Source of the DNA: an uncultured Porphyromonadaceae bacterium
Lineage (GTDB): Bacteria; Bacteroidota; Bacteroidia; Bacteroidales; Muribaculaceae
Length of the DNA: 64,000 nucleotides
Direction: 5' to 3'
Assembly: GCA_947174995.1 (NCBI GenBank)
Contig: CAMWLC010000005.1
Span: 18,122-82,121 of the forward strand
Each line of letters opens with the position of its first letter. Position 1 is the stretch's first letter. Position numbers and translations under genes: made by a program. Below are positions 44,151 to 53,881 of the stretch, one piece after another. Under the pieces are notes generated by a model, which worked only from the letters and a program-made list of their open reading frames with translations, was not told the origin of the DNA and did not search any database.

Positions 44151-44242
44151 GTGAATGTAATTGACTCGCTCGTAGAGCGCACCGAAGACTACGAGAAGAG
44201 AGTTAATGACGAGTATGGTTTCATTGCCTAATATGCACAAAT

Positions 44243-44890
44243 ATGGAAAAGACCAAGACTATTATCTATGCTCGTGTTTCCACAAGTAGTCAAGATTATG
44301 ACCGCCAGCTTCACGACCTCCGCGAGTATGCCTCCCGCCAAGGCTATGAGGTGGTAAAGGTGTTCAGCGAGAAGATTAGTGGAGCAAAGAAGGTAGAAGA
44401 ACGTCAAGCCATGAGTGAACTACTGGATTACACCAGTAAGCATAAGATTGACAAAATCCTAATCTATGAGTGTAGCCGTCTCTCTCGTCGAGCTGTTGAC
44501 TTCCTCCAACTGGTAGAGACTTTCACTGAGCAGGGCATTTCACTCTATATCTTACAGAACGGACTTGAAACGATGCTCCCCGATGGAAAGGTGAATCCCA
44601 TAGCTACCCTCGTCCTCGGCATATTAGCTCAATTCAACTCCATGGAGAGAGGTCTTATCCGAAGCCGTATGGAAAGCGGATATCGAAATTACCGAGCTAA
44701 CGGAGGGAAAGTAGGTAGAAAGGACGGTTACAACAAACCGCTCGAAGCCTACAAAGAGGAGTATGCCGAGGAGTTACGACTCTTAAAACGAGGCTACAGC
44801 CTTAGAAACATTTCAAAAATCACTGGCACCAGCGTGACTACAATCCGAAAGGTAGCCGATTTAATCAACAAAGAAAAGAAAGCTGTATGA
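44243..44890 (+). CDS. Serine recombinase (resolvase/invertase family)
   Basis: 215 residues. Catalytic Ser13 in IIYARVSTSSQDYDRQ, the ECSRLSRR segment and the long E-helix region are typical of small serine recombinases. A C-terminal helix-turn-helix (about 185-205, RGYSLRNISKITGTSVTTIRKV) binds the site. It could resolve or invert DNA within the element. Four-base overlap with the tyrosine recombinase gene. Confidence 0.93.
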   Translation: MEKTKTIIYARVSTSSQDYDRQLHDLREYASRQGYEVVKVFSEKISGAKKVEERQAMSELLDYTSKHKIDKILIYECSRLSRRAVDFLQLVETFTEQGISLYILQNGLETMLPDGKVNPIATLVLGILAQFNSMERGLIRSRMESGYRNYRANGGKVGRKDGYNKPLEAYKEEYAEELRLLKRGYSLRNISKITGTSVTTIRKVADLINKEKKAV

Positions 44891-46218
44891 AGATACGTTT
44901 TAACTTGCAATATCCAAATCGCGAAAAGTCATTAATAATGGCGATAATTCGTGATAAAGGGCAGCAGACTAAAAAATCCATAGGAGTCTCTATCCCGACC
45001 CATCTATGGGATAAGTCAAAGCAACGATGCAATGAGGAAGGAGGTTCTACAGTCCGCGAAAAACGCGAATTGCACAAAATCAACAAGCAACTCGATGAGA
45101 TAGAAAAACGATGTTCCCAAGTAGGTAACTTTTGTCTATTTGGCTCAATAAAAATGTCAGACATAGACTTTACCCCTGCTTTCGACAATGCTGTAAAATC
45201 AGCTAAAAGAAAGGTGGATGAGGTGGAAGCCAAGTCTCAGCGCACCCCTACGCAGTTCTTTCAAGAGTACATTGAAAGAATACCTACGATGATATGTAAG
45301 GGTACAAAGCGAAATATCAGCGTTAAGACGCAGGGACATCATAGAGTAATTCTTAAACGGCTTGAGACTTTTATGAGAGATACTCGTACACCTGATAGTT
45401 TCGAGATGTTCAATGAGAAATTTAATGACCGCTTCACTAACTGGGCATATCATATAGCTCGCCCTGGTCGTGGTTATAGCCTCAACTCGGTGTGTGCTAC
45501 TTTTTCAATATTGAAATTGTGGTTAAATGCAGCAACAAAAGAAGGATTGCTTACAACGACTTGTTATAAAGACCTACCAACCAAGGAAGAAACGGAGAAG
45601 AAAATTTCCCTTACAGAAGATGAGATAACGGCTCTATATAATCTTGACATTTCTCAGTTGATGGAAGATGGTCTTATTGACTCGAAATCAACAATGGAAG
45701 TATCGCGTGATTTGTTCATAATTGGCTGTTGGACTGGGCTGAGACGTGCGGACTTGAATCGTATTAACGAGGCAATATTTGACTTTCCAAAGAACATTCT
45801 CACCATCCAAACCCAAAAAACAAAAGCGATGGTTACAATTCCCCTCCATCCTTATGTGAAGGCATTATATGCAAAATACAATGGGAAGTTCCCCAAACTG
45901 GTGGATAAAAGCAAAAGTAATGCACACCTCAAAGAACTGGGACGGCTCGCAGGTCTTAATGATATAGTTCAGCAATCTCAAACGGTTTGTGGTGATAGGG
46001 TATCAAAGAAATATTTGAAGTACCAATGTATAGGTTTCCATACTGCTCGACGAAGTTTCGCGACTAACCTTTATCGCAAGGGTATGCAAACACTCGCAAT
46101 TATGAGCATGACAGGTCACACCACAGAAGAAAACTTCTTGAAATATATCAAAATTGAAAAAGAAGAATATGCGGAAAGGAATCAGGAATTTTTCACTGGT
46201 AACAAGACAGTCGTATGA
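44887..46218 (+). CDS. Tyrosine recombinase / integrase
   Basis: 443 residues of the Bacteroidetes phage_int_SAM_5 type: N-terminal arm-binding part, SAM-like core-binding domain (about 130-230) and catalytic domain. The catalytic set is complete: Arg in CWTGLRRADLNRI, His-x-x-Arg in GFHTARRSFATNL, His in MTGHTTEENFL and Tyr in LKYIKIE. It is the likely integrase for insertion at guaA. Overlaps both neighbouring genes by 4 bases. Confidence 0.93.
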   Translation: MKIRFNLQYPNREKSLIMAIIRDKGQQTKKSIGVSIPTHLWDKSKQRCNEEGGSTVREKRELHKINKQLDEIEKRCSQVGNFCLFGSIKMSDIDFTPAFDNAVKSAKRKVDEVEAKSQRTPTQFFQEYIERIPTMICKGTKRNISVKTQGHHRVILKRLETFMRDTRTPDSFEMFNEKFNDRFTNWAYHIARPGRGYSLNSVCATFSILKLWLNAATKEGLLTTTCYKDLPTKEETEKKISLTEDEITALYNLDISQLMEDGLIDSKSTMEVSRDLFIIGCWTGLRRADLNRINEAIFDFPKNILTIQTQKTKAMVTIPLHPYVKALYAKYNGKFPKLVDKSKSNAHLKELGRLAGLNDIVQQSQTVCGDRVSKKYLKYQCIGFHTARRSFATNLYRKGMQTLAIMSMTGHTTEENFLKYIKIEKEEYAERNQEFFTGNKTVV

Positions 46219-47060
46219 AGAAGAACGAACACAAATATCAGTTTACGGCTATGCCCGTGAACTTGACCGCGTGTATGGATGTAAATTGTAGGAGTATGCT
46301 TTTTACGCTCCTGCAATTATCATCATATTACGCAGATGAAGAAGGTTGGTTCTTTCGGTCAAACGCAGACCTTCAAGCACAGAGCCGACTGAGTGAGAAC
46401 TTAGTCAGAGCCACAATCAGCACACTCTACCGATTAGGTGTTATTGACGTTAGGGTGGATGCTAAATCCAAAAATCAATCTTCCAACCGCTTTAAGGTAA
46501 ATGAAACGGCAATGCTAAAATGGGAGAAGTATAGCATTGAAGATTGCATTAAGAACCCCGACTATGCAATAATAACCGACCAGTATAGAACAACTGGATG
46601 GAAGCCATCTTATCTTGACAAATCAGCTAAGGCAACCTCTCAATCACAACAGTCTCTCCCCGAAATTGAGGACAATATAGATAATGCAGCAAATGAAGAG
46701 AATACAGTTAATATACTCTCTGCAGGGGCGCATGAGAGAACTTCTACTCGACCGAAGGAGTTTCACTCACCAGCAATGGCTGAATACAAGAAAGAGGAGG
46801 ATGCCATAATGGAACGGTTGCAAAAGGTTACATCCTGGCTTGATTTTGACAAGATAACCAGGGATGTTGACAAAATACTTATTAACCCACCAAGCGAGAA
46901 AGCAAAGGAATGCACATACCAACGCTTACAAGCCTTGACAGCCTCTAAGATTCCATACTTCACTAAGAAGTACCAGTCAGAACCCGATAACCCAATAGGA
47001 ATGCGTTTTTTCAAGTGGTTGGATGATGTTTGGGGAAAGCTCCATGGTGACGCTACATGA
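46215..47060 (+). CDS. Winged-helix-like protein associated with the recombinases
   Basis: 281 residues. The first ~110 residues (MPVNLTACMDVNCRSMLFTLLQLSSYYADEEGWFFRSNADLQAQSRLSENLVRATISTLYRLGVIDV) read as a winged helix like those of replication or helix-turn-helix accessory proteins of mobile elements. A disordered Asn/Ser/Gln linker and a helical C-terminal domain follow. It may act as an excision or replication factor; this is inferred from position as third gene of the recombinase operon. Confidence 0.7.
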   Translation: MKKNEHKYQFTAMPVNLTACMDVNCRSMLFTLLQLSSYYADEEGWFFRSNADLQAQSRLSENLVRATISTLYRLGVIDVRVDAKSKNQSSNRFKVNETAMLKWEKYSIEDCIKNPDYAIITDQYRTTGWKPSYLDKSAKATSQSQQSLPEIEDNIDNAANEENTVNILSAGAHERTSTRPKEFHSPAMAEYKKEEDAIMERLQKVTSWLDFDKITRDVDKILINPPSEKAKECTYQRLQALTASKIPYFTKKYQSEPDNPIGMRFFKWLDDVWGKLHGDAT

Positions 47061-47128
47061 CATCGGGGTCATTTTCTCTCATCGGGGATGAATAGCGGGG
47101 GCGATTCTCTCAAAACTGGCAAAATAGA

Positions 47129-47199
47129 CAATCCACGGAAAACTCAGCGAGTTAACCGTGGATTGCTTGTAAGTGGTTGGTATCAATCCGTGTGGATTG
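47129..47199. repeat. CAATCC repeat cluster beside the integrase (candidate integrase arm sites)
   Basis: CAATCCACGG at 47129-47138 and its exact complement at 47156-47165 enclose AACTCagcGAGTT. CAATCCgtgtGGATTG follows at 47184-47199. Four copies of CAATCC(A/G) thus alternate in orientation within 71 bases between the integrase operon and guaA. The first pair is also a good terminator-like hairpin. Confidence 0.5.
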
Positions 47200-47251
47200 T
47201 TCCGAAGTGGTGTAATCGACTATAGTTCAGAGGGGTCTGAATGAGCCTCTA

Positions 47252-47266
47252 TTATTCCCACTCGAT
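47252..47266 (-). other. Candidate attachment site, right (guaA 3' end)
   Basis: ATC GAG TGG GAA TAA, the last codons of guaA; 12 of 15 bases match 35255-35269. No strong terminator follows guaA here, unlike at the left end. Confidence 0.5.
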
Positions 47267-48781
47267 GGTTGCCGGCGGCTTGGAGGAGATGTCGTAGACC
47301 ACGCGGTTGATGCCGCGCACCTTGTTGATGACTTCATTGCTCACCTCGGCGAGAAGCTCGTACGGGAGATGTACCCAGTCGGCCGTCATGCCGTCGGTGG
47401 ATATGACAGCTCTCAGTGCTGCACAGCTCTCGTAGGTGCGTTCGTCACCCATCACTCCAACGCTCTTTACGGGAAGAAGCATCACTCCCGCCTGCCACAC
47501 CTTGTCATACCATCCCCACTTGCGCAGGGCGTTGATGAAGATGGCATCGGCCTCCTGGAGAATGCGCACTTTCTCCGGAGTCACGTCGCCCAGTATCCTT
47601 ATGCCAAGGCCGGGACCCGGGAAGGGATGGCGTCCGAGAAGGGTCTGATCTATTCCCAAAGCACGCCCCACACGTCTCACCTCATCCTTGAAGAGCAGAC
47701 GAAGGGGTTCCACCACCTTGAGGTTCATCTCCTCGGGAAGACCGCCCACATTGTGATGGGACTTGATGGTGGCCGAAGGACCGTTGACACTCACGCTCTC
47801 GATGACGTCGGGATATATCGTGCCCTGGCCCAGCCAGCGAGCACCCTCTATCTTGCGGGCCTCCTCGTTGAACACCTCCACGAAGTCCCTGCCGATAATC
47901 TTGCGCTTGCGCTCGGGATCGGTCACGCCGGCCAGGTCGGCGTAAAACCTGTCGGAGGCATCCACGCCCGTCACGTCGAGACCCATGCCGCGATACTGCG
48001 CGAGCACATCTTCAAATTCATTCTTTCTCAGCAGTCCGTTGTTGACGAAAATACACTTCAGATTGCTGCCGATGGCGCGGTGAAGGAGCACGGCGGCGAC
48101 AGTGGAGTCAACGCCGCCCGAAAGACCGAGTATGACGCGGTCATTGCCGAGACGCTCCTTCAGGTGGGCCACGGTGGTCTCGATAAAGGAGGCGGGGCTC
48201 CAGTCGCCCGAGCATCCGCAGATACCCCGCACGAAGTTGGAGAGGAGCTGCGTGCCGTCGGTGGAGTGATACACCTCGGGGTGGAACTGTATGCCCCACG
48301 TCAGTTCCCCGGCGATATGATAGGCTGCTACGCGCACATTCTCTGTGCTGGCGATTATCTCATATTCAGCCGGCACGGAGGTGATGGTGTCGCCATGCGA
48401 CATCCACACCTGCGTGCGCGAGGGCAATCCCTGCATCAGGGGATCCTCGGGTGCCTTTACGGTCAACATGGCGCGCCCGTATTCCCTCGAGGGGGCTCCG
48501 TGCACCTCGCCGCCATACTCGCTTGCGAGCAACTGCGCTCCGTAGCACACTCCAAGCAGCGGAAGGTGTCCCTTGATATGGCTGAGGTCAGGCTTCGGAG
48601 CCTCGGCGTCACGCACCGAGTAAGGACTGCCGGAGAGGATGACACCCTTCACCTCCGGTCCGGGCGCGGAGGGTATTTTATTGAAGGGGAGAATCTCGCA
48701 ATACACATTCAGCTCCCTGACGCGGCGGGCAATGAGCTGCGTGTATTGCGACCCGAAATCTATGATAAGAATTTTTTCCAT
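47252..48781 (-). CDS. guaA: GMP synthase (glutamine-hydrolysing)
   Basis: 509 residues. N-terminal class I glutamine amidotransferase domain with nucleophile Cys79 (LLGVCYGAQ) and His/Glu in [11 protein letters not shown]-pyrophosphatase domain with the P-loop [14 protein letters not shown], and C-terminal dimerisation domain ending PATIEWE. It converts XMP to GMP. Nineteen bases after guaB at the end of the purine cluster. Its 3' end is the inferred island insertion site. Confidence 0.98.
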   Translation of the reverse strand: MEKILIIDFGSQYTQLIARRVRELNVYCEILPFNKIPSAPGPEVKGVILSGSPYSVRDAEAPKPDLSHIKGHLPLLGVCYGAQLLASEYGGEVHGAPSREYGRAMLTVKAPEDPLMQGLPSRTQVWMSHGDTITSVPAEYEIIASTENVRVAAYHIAGELTWGIQFHPEVYHSTDGTQLLSNFVRGICGCSGDWSPASFIETTVAHLKERLGNDRVILGLSGGVDSTVAAVLLHRAIGSNLKCIFVNNGLLRKNEFEDVLAQYRGMGLDVTGVDASDRFYADLAGVTDPERKRKIIGRDFVEVFNEEARKIEGARWLGQGTIYPDVIESVSVNGPSATIKSHHNVGGLPEEMNLKVVEPLRLLFKDEVRRVGRALGIDQTLLGRHPFPGPGLGIRILGDVTPEKVRILQEADAIFINALRKWGWYDKVWQAGVMLLPVKSVGVMGDERTYESCAALRAVISTDGMTADWVHLPYELLAEVSNEVINKVRGINRVVYDISSKPPATIEWE

Positions 48782-48799
48782 TCGAGAATTATTTTGATT

Positions 48800-50272
48800 T
48801 CACTGGCCCCGGGTGTAGTTGGGCGCCTCTTTGGTGATTGTGACGTCGTGGGGATGGTTCTCGATGACTCCGGCGGAAGTGATGCGCACGAATTTGGCGT
48901 CGTGGAGCGTCTCGATGTCAGGCGCTCCGCAGTATCCCATACCGCTGCGCAGACCGCCGATGAGTTGGTATACCGTCTCGCTCAGAGTGCCCTTGTAGGG
49001 GACGCGGGCCACTATACCCTCCGGCACGAACTTGCTTGAGTCCACTTTCTCGGACTGGAAATAGCGGTCTTTCGACCCGGCCTGCATCGCCTCTATGGAA
49101 CCCATTCCGCGATACGCCTTGAATTTGCGGCCGTTGTATATGATGGTCTCGCCCGGCGACTCCTCCACTCCTGCGAGCATGGAACCCATCATCACGGCAT
49201 CTCCTCCTGCGGCGAGTGCCTTCACGATGTCTCCCGAATAGCGCAGGCCTCCGTCGGCGATGACGGGGACACCTCGGCGGTGGGCCACTTTGGCGGCCTC
49301 GAAGATAGCCGTCAACTGGGGTACGCCCACTCCGGCCACGATGCGTGTGGTGCATATCGAACCCGGGCCTATGCCCACCTTGATGCCGTCCGCGCCGGCA
49401 TCGATGAGATATTCTGCAGCTTCGGCAGTGGCGATATTGCCCACCAGCACGTCAATCTGCGGGAAAACCTCCTTGACAGCCTTGAGCGTATTGACAACAT
49501 TGGCCGAATGTCCGTGGGCCGTATCGATGACCACAGCGTCCACGCCGGCCTCTACAAGCGCTTTTACCCTCTGGAGAGTGTCGCTTGTGACACCCACTCC
49601 GGCAGCCACGCGCAGACGACCCTTCGAGTCCTTGCAGGCATTGGGGTAATCCTGAATCTTGGTGATGTCCCGGTATGTGATGAGGCCCACGAGATGATTG
49701 TCTCCATCTACCACCGGAAGTTTTTCGATCTTGTGACGCAGCAGGATCTCGCTGGCCTCGGATAGGGAGGGTGAGGTAGTCGTGACAAGATTGTCCTTGG
49801 TCATGACCTCCTCCACGGGCATCTCCATATCCGACTGGAAACGGAGGTCGCGGTTGGTGACTATACCGATGAGGCGGTTGTCCTCATCCACCACCGGGAT
49901 ACCACCGATGCTGTTTTCGTGCATCAGCTGCAGGGCATCCCCCACTGTGGCGGTCTTGCGGATGGTAACGGGATCGTAGATCATACCGCTCTCGGCACGT
50001 TTCACCTTGCGCACCATGGCGGCCTGGGCATCTATCGACATATTTTTATGAATCACGCCGATACCCCCCTCGCGGGCTATGGCGATGGCCATATCGACTT
50101 CAGTGACGGTGTCCATCGCTGCCGACACCATGGGAATATTCAGATTGATGTTGCGCGAGAATCGGCTTCCGAGCTTCACCATGTTGGGTGTGACTTCGGA
50201 ATATGCGGGAATGAGGAGCACGTCGTCAAACGTCATCCCCTCCTGCACTATCTTTTCATCTATGAATGACAT
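48800..50272 (-). CDS. guaB: Inosine-5'-monophosphate dehydrogenase
   Basis: 490 residues. The TIM barrel is interrupted by two CBS domains (about 95-215, [16 protein letters not shown] and [16 protein letters not shown]). The catalytic loop [17 protein letters not shown] holds the nucleophilic Cys, and the flap segment [10 protein letters not shown] is present. It oxidises IMP to XMP with NAD, the committed step to GMP; the CBS pair commonly binds adenine/guanine nucleotides for control. Directly upstream of guaA. Confidence 0.98.
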   Translation of the reverse strand: MSFIDEKIVQEGMTFDDVLLIPAYSEVTPNMVKLGSRFSRNINLNIPMVSAAMDTVTEVDMAIAIAREGGIGVIHKNMSIDAQAAMVRKVKRAESGMIYDPVTIRKTATVGDALQLMHENSIGGIPVVDEDNRLIGIVTNRDLRFQSDMEMPVEEVMTKDNLVTTTSPSLSEASEILLRHKIEKLPVVDGDNHLVGLITYRDITKIQDYPNACKDSKGRLRVAAGVGVTSDTLQRVKALVEAGVDAVVIDTAHGHSANVVNTLKAVKEVFPQIDVLVGNIATAEAAEYLIDAGADGIKVGIGPGSICTTRIVAGVGVPQLTAIFEAAKVAHRRGVPVIADGGLRYSGDIVKALAAGGDAVMMGSMLAGVEESPGETIIYNGRKFKAYRGMGSIEAMQAGSKDRYFQSEKVDSSKFVPEGIVARVPYKGTLSETVYQLIGGLRSGMGYCGAPDIETLHDAKFVRITSAGVIENHPHDVTITKEAPNYTRGQ

Positions 50273-50320
50273 ATATTCTGCTTGTTGAGTAGTTTCAGCT
50301 TGTTGAGTATTCAGGTCTTA

Positions 50321-51616
50321 TCAGAAGTCCTTCAGTTTCTCGGAAAGGATGATGGTCTGGCTGCGGTCCGGGCCCACGGAGATGATACCGACCTCCACGC
50401 CGGTGACTTCCTCGATCTTCCTGACGTAGTTTTTTGCTGCTTCGGGCAGATCATCCCAGGAGCGGGCTCCGGTGATATCCTCTTTCCATCCCTCCACCTC
50501 TATGAGCACGGGCTTGCAACGCGAAAGGCGGCTGATGGTGGAGGGCGGAGTGGTCATCACCTTTCCGTCACACTCATATCCGGTGCAGATACACACCTTG
50601 TCGAGTCCCGAGAGGACATCGAAGAGCATCAGCGCCCAATAGTCCGTACCGGCGAGTCGGGCCGTATAGCGGGCCACTACGGCGTCAAACCATCCTATGC
50701 GGCGCGGACGCCCCGTGACAGTGCCGTATTCATGGCCCCGCTCGCGGATTTCATGGGCCAGTTCGCCCTGCAGTTCCGTGGGGAAAGGACCCTCCCCCAC
50801 CCGGGTGCAGTAGGCCTTGGCCACACCCACCACGTTGTCGATCCATTTCGGGGAGATTCCAGCTCCTACCGGAACACTCGAAGCCGAGGGAGTAGAAGAG
50901 GTCACGAAGGGATACGTGCCATGGTCGATGCAGAGCATCATGCCTTGCGCCCCCTCGAAGAGAATCTTCTTGTCGGGCATCCTCAGATAGCTGTTGATCA
51001 GCTCCGAAGTGTCGCAGATACGGGGCCCGAGTATGGCGGCCAGTTCCATATAGCGGCCATACACCTCCTCGAAGCGGAATTCCGGCAGTCCCAGGCTCTT
51101 CAGCTCTATATTCTTCTGTTCCAGGGCGGCGCGGAGTCGCTCCGCGAAATACTCCGGTTCCAGAAGATCGCCCATGCGGAGACCCGTACGGCTGTACTTA
51201 TCGCTGTACGCAGGGCCGATTCCCTTCTTAGTGGTGCCGATCTTCTCGCCTCCCTTCATGGCTTCGTATGCGCCATCGAGCGCGGAATGCCAGGGCATCA
51301 CCATGGCGGCGCGGTCGGAGATATAAAGCTGATAATCGTTGATGCCCTGCTCATGGAGACGCTCAAGCTCGGCCACCACGGACTCGGGATTGACAACCAT
51401 GCCGTTGGCCATGACATTCACCGTAGCGGGATTGAAAATTCCCGAGGGTATGCTCTGCAAGGAGTACTTGTGGCCGTCGAACACCACGGTGTGTCCCGCA
51501 TTGTTGCCCCCCTGGTAGCGCACCACCATATCGGCGCGGCACGCGAACCAGTCCGTTATCTTCCCCTTTCCCTCGTCACCCCACTGGGAGCCGGTAACTA
51601 CTAATCTCTCAGACAT
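50321..51616 (-). CDS. purA: Adenylosuccinate synthetase
   Basis: 431 residues from ATG 51616, which shares one base with the purB stop (TGATG); the track's extra residue is a GTG. GTP-binding and IMP motifs: GSQWGDEGKGKITDW, GGNNAGHTV, KKGIGPAYSDK and FEGAQGMMLCIDHGTYPFVT. It makes adenylosuccinate from IMP and aspartate. Forty-eight bases before guaB, so both branches from IMP lie side by side. Confidence 0.98.
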   Translation of the reverse strand: MSERLVVTGSQWGDEGKGKITDWFACRADMVVRYQGGNNAGHTVVFDGHKYSLQSIPSGIFNPATVNVMANGMVVNPESVVAELERLHEQGINDYQLYISDRAAMVMPWHSALDGAYEAMKGGEKIGTTKKGIGPAYSDKYSRTGLRMGDLLEPEYFAERLRAALEQKNIELKSLGLPEFRFEEVYGRYMELAAILGPRICDTSELINSYLRMPDKKILFEGAQGMMLCIDHGTYPFVTSSTPSASSVPVGAGISPKWIDNVVGVAKAYCTRVGEGPFPTELQGELAHEIRERGHEYGTVTGRPRRIGWFDAVVARYTARLAGTDYWALMLFDVLSGLDKVCICTGYECDGKVMTTPPSTISRLSRCKPVLIEVEGWKEDITGARSWDDLPEAAKNYVRKIEEVTGVEVGIISVGPDRSQTIILSEKLKDF

Positions 51617-52914
51617 CACTCACAAAGATTATTGCGTTTATAGATATGGTCCACATTCTTCATGTAGTATTCAAGCGTGAAGCAGGCGTCAAGTTCCTCC
51701 TCCGTCATGGCCCCCATCACTGTCTCGTTCTGCTTCAGGAGATCCTGGTATGCCAGGCCGTTGGCCATAGCCGCCATCGCTACGGGCTGCACGGTGTCGT
51801 AAGCCTTCTCGCGCGAGAAACCCTTGTCGATGAGGCCGTTCATCACCCGCTGGGCGAAGATCACGCCGTTGGTCATGTAGATGTTCTGCTTCATGCGGTC
51901 CTCGAACACCACGAGATTCTCGAGGATGCCCATCATGCGGTTGAGCATATAGTCGAGCAGGATAGTGGCGTCGGGCATTATGATGCGCTCCGTAGCGGAA
52001 TGGGAGATGTCACGCTCATGCCAGAGGGCCACGTTCTCGTAAGCCGTCACCATGTATCCGCGCATCACGCGGGCGCAGCCGCAAATGTTCTCGCTGCTGA
52101 CCGGATTGCGCTTGTGGGGCATCGCGCTCGAACCCTTCTGGCCCTTGCCGAAAGCCTCCTCCACCTCATGCACCTCCGTGCGCTGGAGATTGCGCACCTC
52201 GAGAGCCATCTGCTCCAGGGAGGAGGCTATGAGGGCGAGAGTGGCCATATAGTATGCGTGGCGGTCGCGCTGTATCACCTGGGTAGACACCTTGGAGGAA
52301 TCTATGCCGAGATGCTCGCACACGTAGTCCTGCACGAAGGGAGGGATGTTGGCGAAATTGCCTACGGCCCCGCTTATCTTGCCCACTTCCACACCACGTG
52401 CGGCCCTGTCGAAGCGCTCCATGTTGCGGCGCATCTCCTCCAGCCAGAGCACCCACTTCAGGCCGAAGCAGGTGATGTCGGCGTGTATGCCGTGGGTGCG
52501 TCCTATGCAGGGAGTGTTGCGGAACCTGAGGGCCTGCTTCACGAGCATCGCCTCAAACTTTCGCAGATCCTCGCGCAGGATGTCGTCGGCCTGTCGGAAC
52601 AGGTAGCCGTTGGCCGTGTCCACCACATCGGTGCTTGTCAAGCCATAATGCACCCACTTGCGCTCCTCTCCCAGCGACTCGCTGACGGCACGCGTGAACG
52701 CCACGATGTCATGGCGTGTCTGCTGCTCTATCTCCTTGATGCGGTCTATGTCGAAAGTGGCGTTTTTCCAAAGGAGTTCTATGTCTTCCGCCGGCACGAC
52801 TCCGAGTTCGCGCCACGCCTCGGCCGAAAGCAGTTCCACTTTCAGGTAGGCGTTGAATTTATTCTGTTCGGTCCAGACATCACGCATTATGTCGCGTCCG
52901 TATCTTTCAATCAT
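51616..52914 (-). CDS. purB: Adenylosuccinate lyase
   Basis: 432 residues of the fumarase/aspartase superfamily with the signature GSSAMPHKRNPVSSENI (flexible catalytic loop) and TRHDIVAF near residue 68. It acts twice in purine synthesis: SAICAR to AICAR and adenylosuccinate to AMP. Stop overlaps the purA start, so the two are translationally coupled. Confidence 0.97.
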   Translation of the reverse strand: MIERYGRDIMRDVWTEQNKFNAYLKVELLSAEAWRELGVVPAEDIELLWKNATFDIDRIKEIEQQTRHDIVAFTRAVSESLGEERKWVHYGLTSTDVVDTANGYLFRQADDILREDLRKFEAMLVKQALRFRNTPCIGRTHGIHADITCFGLKWVLWLEEMRRNMERFDRAARGVEVGKISGAVGNFANIPPFVQDYVCEHLGIDSSKVSTQVIQRDRHAYYMATLALIASSLEQMALEVRNLQRTEVHEVEEAFGKGQKGSSAMPHKRNPVSSENICGCARVMRGYMVTAYENVALWHERDISHSATERIIMPDATILLDYMLNRMMGILENLVVFEDRMKQNIYMTNGVIFAQRVMNGLIDKGFSREKAYDTVQPVAMAAMANGLAYQDLLKQNETVMGAMTEEELDACFTLEYYMKNVDHIYKRNNLCE

Positions 52915-52973
52915 TGTATTTGTGTGAATATGAGGTTTGTCAGTTATTATTTGGAAAAACCGTATGGTGTGAT

Positions 52974-53864
52974 TCAGAAGCCCTGCGTGTAGATGTCGCG
53001 GTCATCATCCGTGCGCGGGTCGATATGGTCAAGATAGCAGTCCACGGTGTTCTGCATCAGGCTGGCTATCGTCATGGGGCCCACTCCTCCGGGCACCGGG
53101 GTGATGTAGGAGGCCTTGGGAGCCACTTCGGCATAATCAACGTCGCCTACATACTTCCCTGTCTCGGGGTCGCGCGAAATGCCGACATCCACCACTACGC
53201 ACCCCTCCTTGACCATGTCACCCTTGATGAGATGGGGCTGCCCTATTGCCACGACCAGAATGTCAGCCTGACGCGTTATGGCGCCCAGGTCGGGAGTGTG
53301 ACTGTGCGCCACGGTGACAGTGGCGTTGCGGTCCAGGAGCATCTTCGAGACGGGATAGCCCACGAGACTGCTGCGTCCCACCACCACTGCATGCCGTCCC
53401 TCTATGCGGATTCCGTTGTCAAGAAGCATCGTGATGATACCCCGCGGCGTGCAGGCCTCCACACACGGGAGTTTCTGCCACATGGCCGCGACGTTGAGCG
53501 GATGGAATCCGTCGACATCCTTGCGATGGTCGAGATGTGCCAGTGTCTGGCGCTTGCGGATATGCCTGGGTAGGGGGAGCTGCACGAGGATGCCGTCCAC
53601 AGCCGGGTCTGCGTTGAGACGCTCTATCTCGGCGATAAGTTCATCTTGAGTGATACTTTCCGGCAGACGGATGGTGGTGTTGCGGATTCCTACCTCCACA
53701 CACGCTTTCGCCTTCCCCGCCACGTATGACACGCTCGAGGGATCATCTCCCACGAGTATCACGGCAAGCTGGGGCTCGCGTCCCGAGCGCGCAATACCCT
53801 CCTTCACCCTCTTCGCAAGGTCGCGCTTGATGCGTCCCGCGAGTGCTTTTCCATCAATATCCAT
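52974..53864 (-). CDS. folD: Bifunctional methylene-THF dehydrogenase / methenyl-THF cyclohydrolase
   Basis: 296 residues from ATG 53864; the track's long N-terminus runs through purD and is rejected. Family motifs: YVAGKAKACVEVGI (catalytic Lys), VDGILVQLPLP, VDGFHPLNVAA, the nucleotide-binding VVGRSSLVGYPVSKMLL and TPVPGGVGPMTIASLM. It makes 10-formyl-THF, the one-carbon donor for PurN and PurH encoded just upstream. Confidence 0.97.
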   Translation of the reverse strand: MDIDGKALAGRIKRDLAKRVKEGIARSGREPQLAVILVGDDPSSVSYVAGKAKACVEVGIRNTTIRLPESITQDELIAEIERLNADPAVDGILVQLPLPRHIRKRQTLAHLDHRKDVDGFHPLNVAAMWQKLPCVEACTPRGIITMLLDNGIRIEGRHAVVVGRSSLVGYPVSKMLLDRNATVTVAHSHTPDLGAITRQADILVVAIGQPHLIKGDMVKEGCVVVDVGISRDPETGKYVGDVDYAEVAPKASYITPVPGGVGPMTIASLMQNTVDCYLDHIDPRTDDDRDIYTQGF

Positions 53865-53881
53865 ACTCTGTCGCTTTGGGT

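Larger units (their letters stand above)
35255..47254. mobile_element. Integrated genomic island at the guaA 3' end (~12 kb)
   Basis: Lower GC and different codon use from both flanks, a recombinase operon next to guaA, an XRE switch, orphan cargo genes, and a guaA-terminus-like sequence plus terminator at the far end all indicate an integrative element. No relaxase, type IV secretion or capsid genes are present, so it is not self-transmissible by visible means. Boundaries are inferred. Confidence 0.75.

Noticed and set aside
47369-49039. 556-aa plus-strand ORF opposite guaA and guaB
   Set aside because: Shadow frame over two fully recognised genes; no coherent protein motifs of its own.
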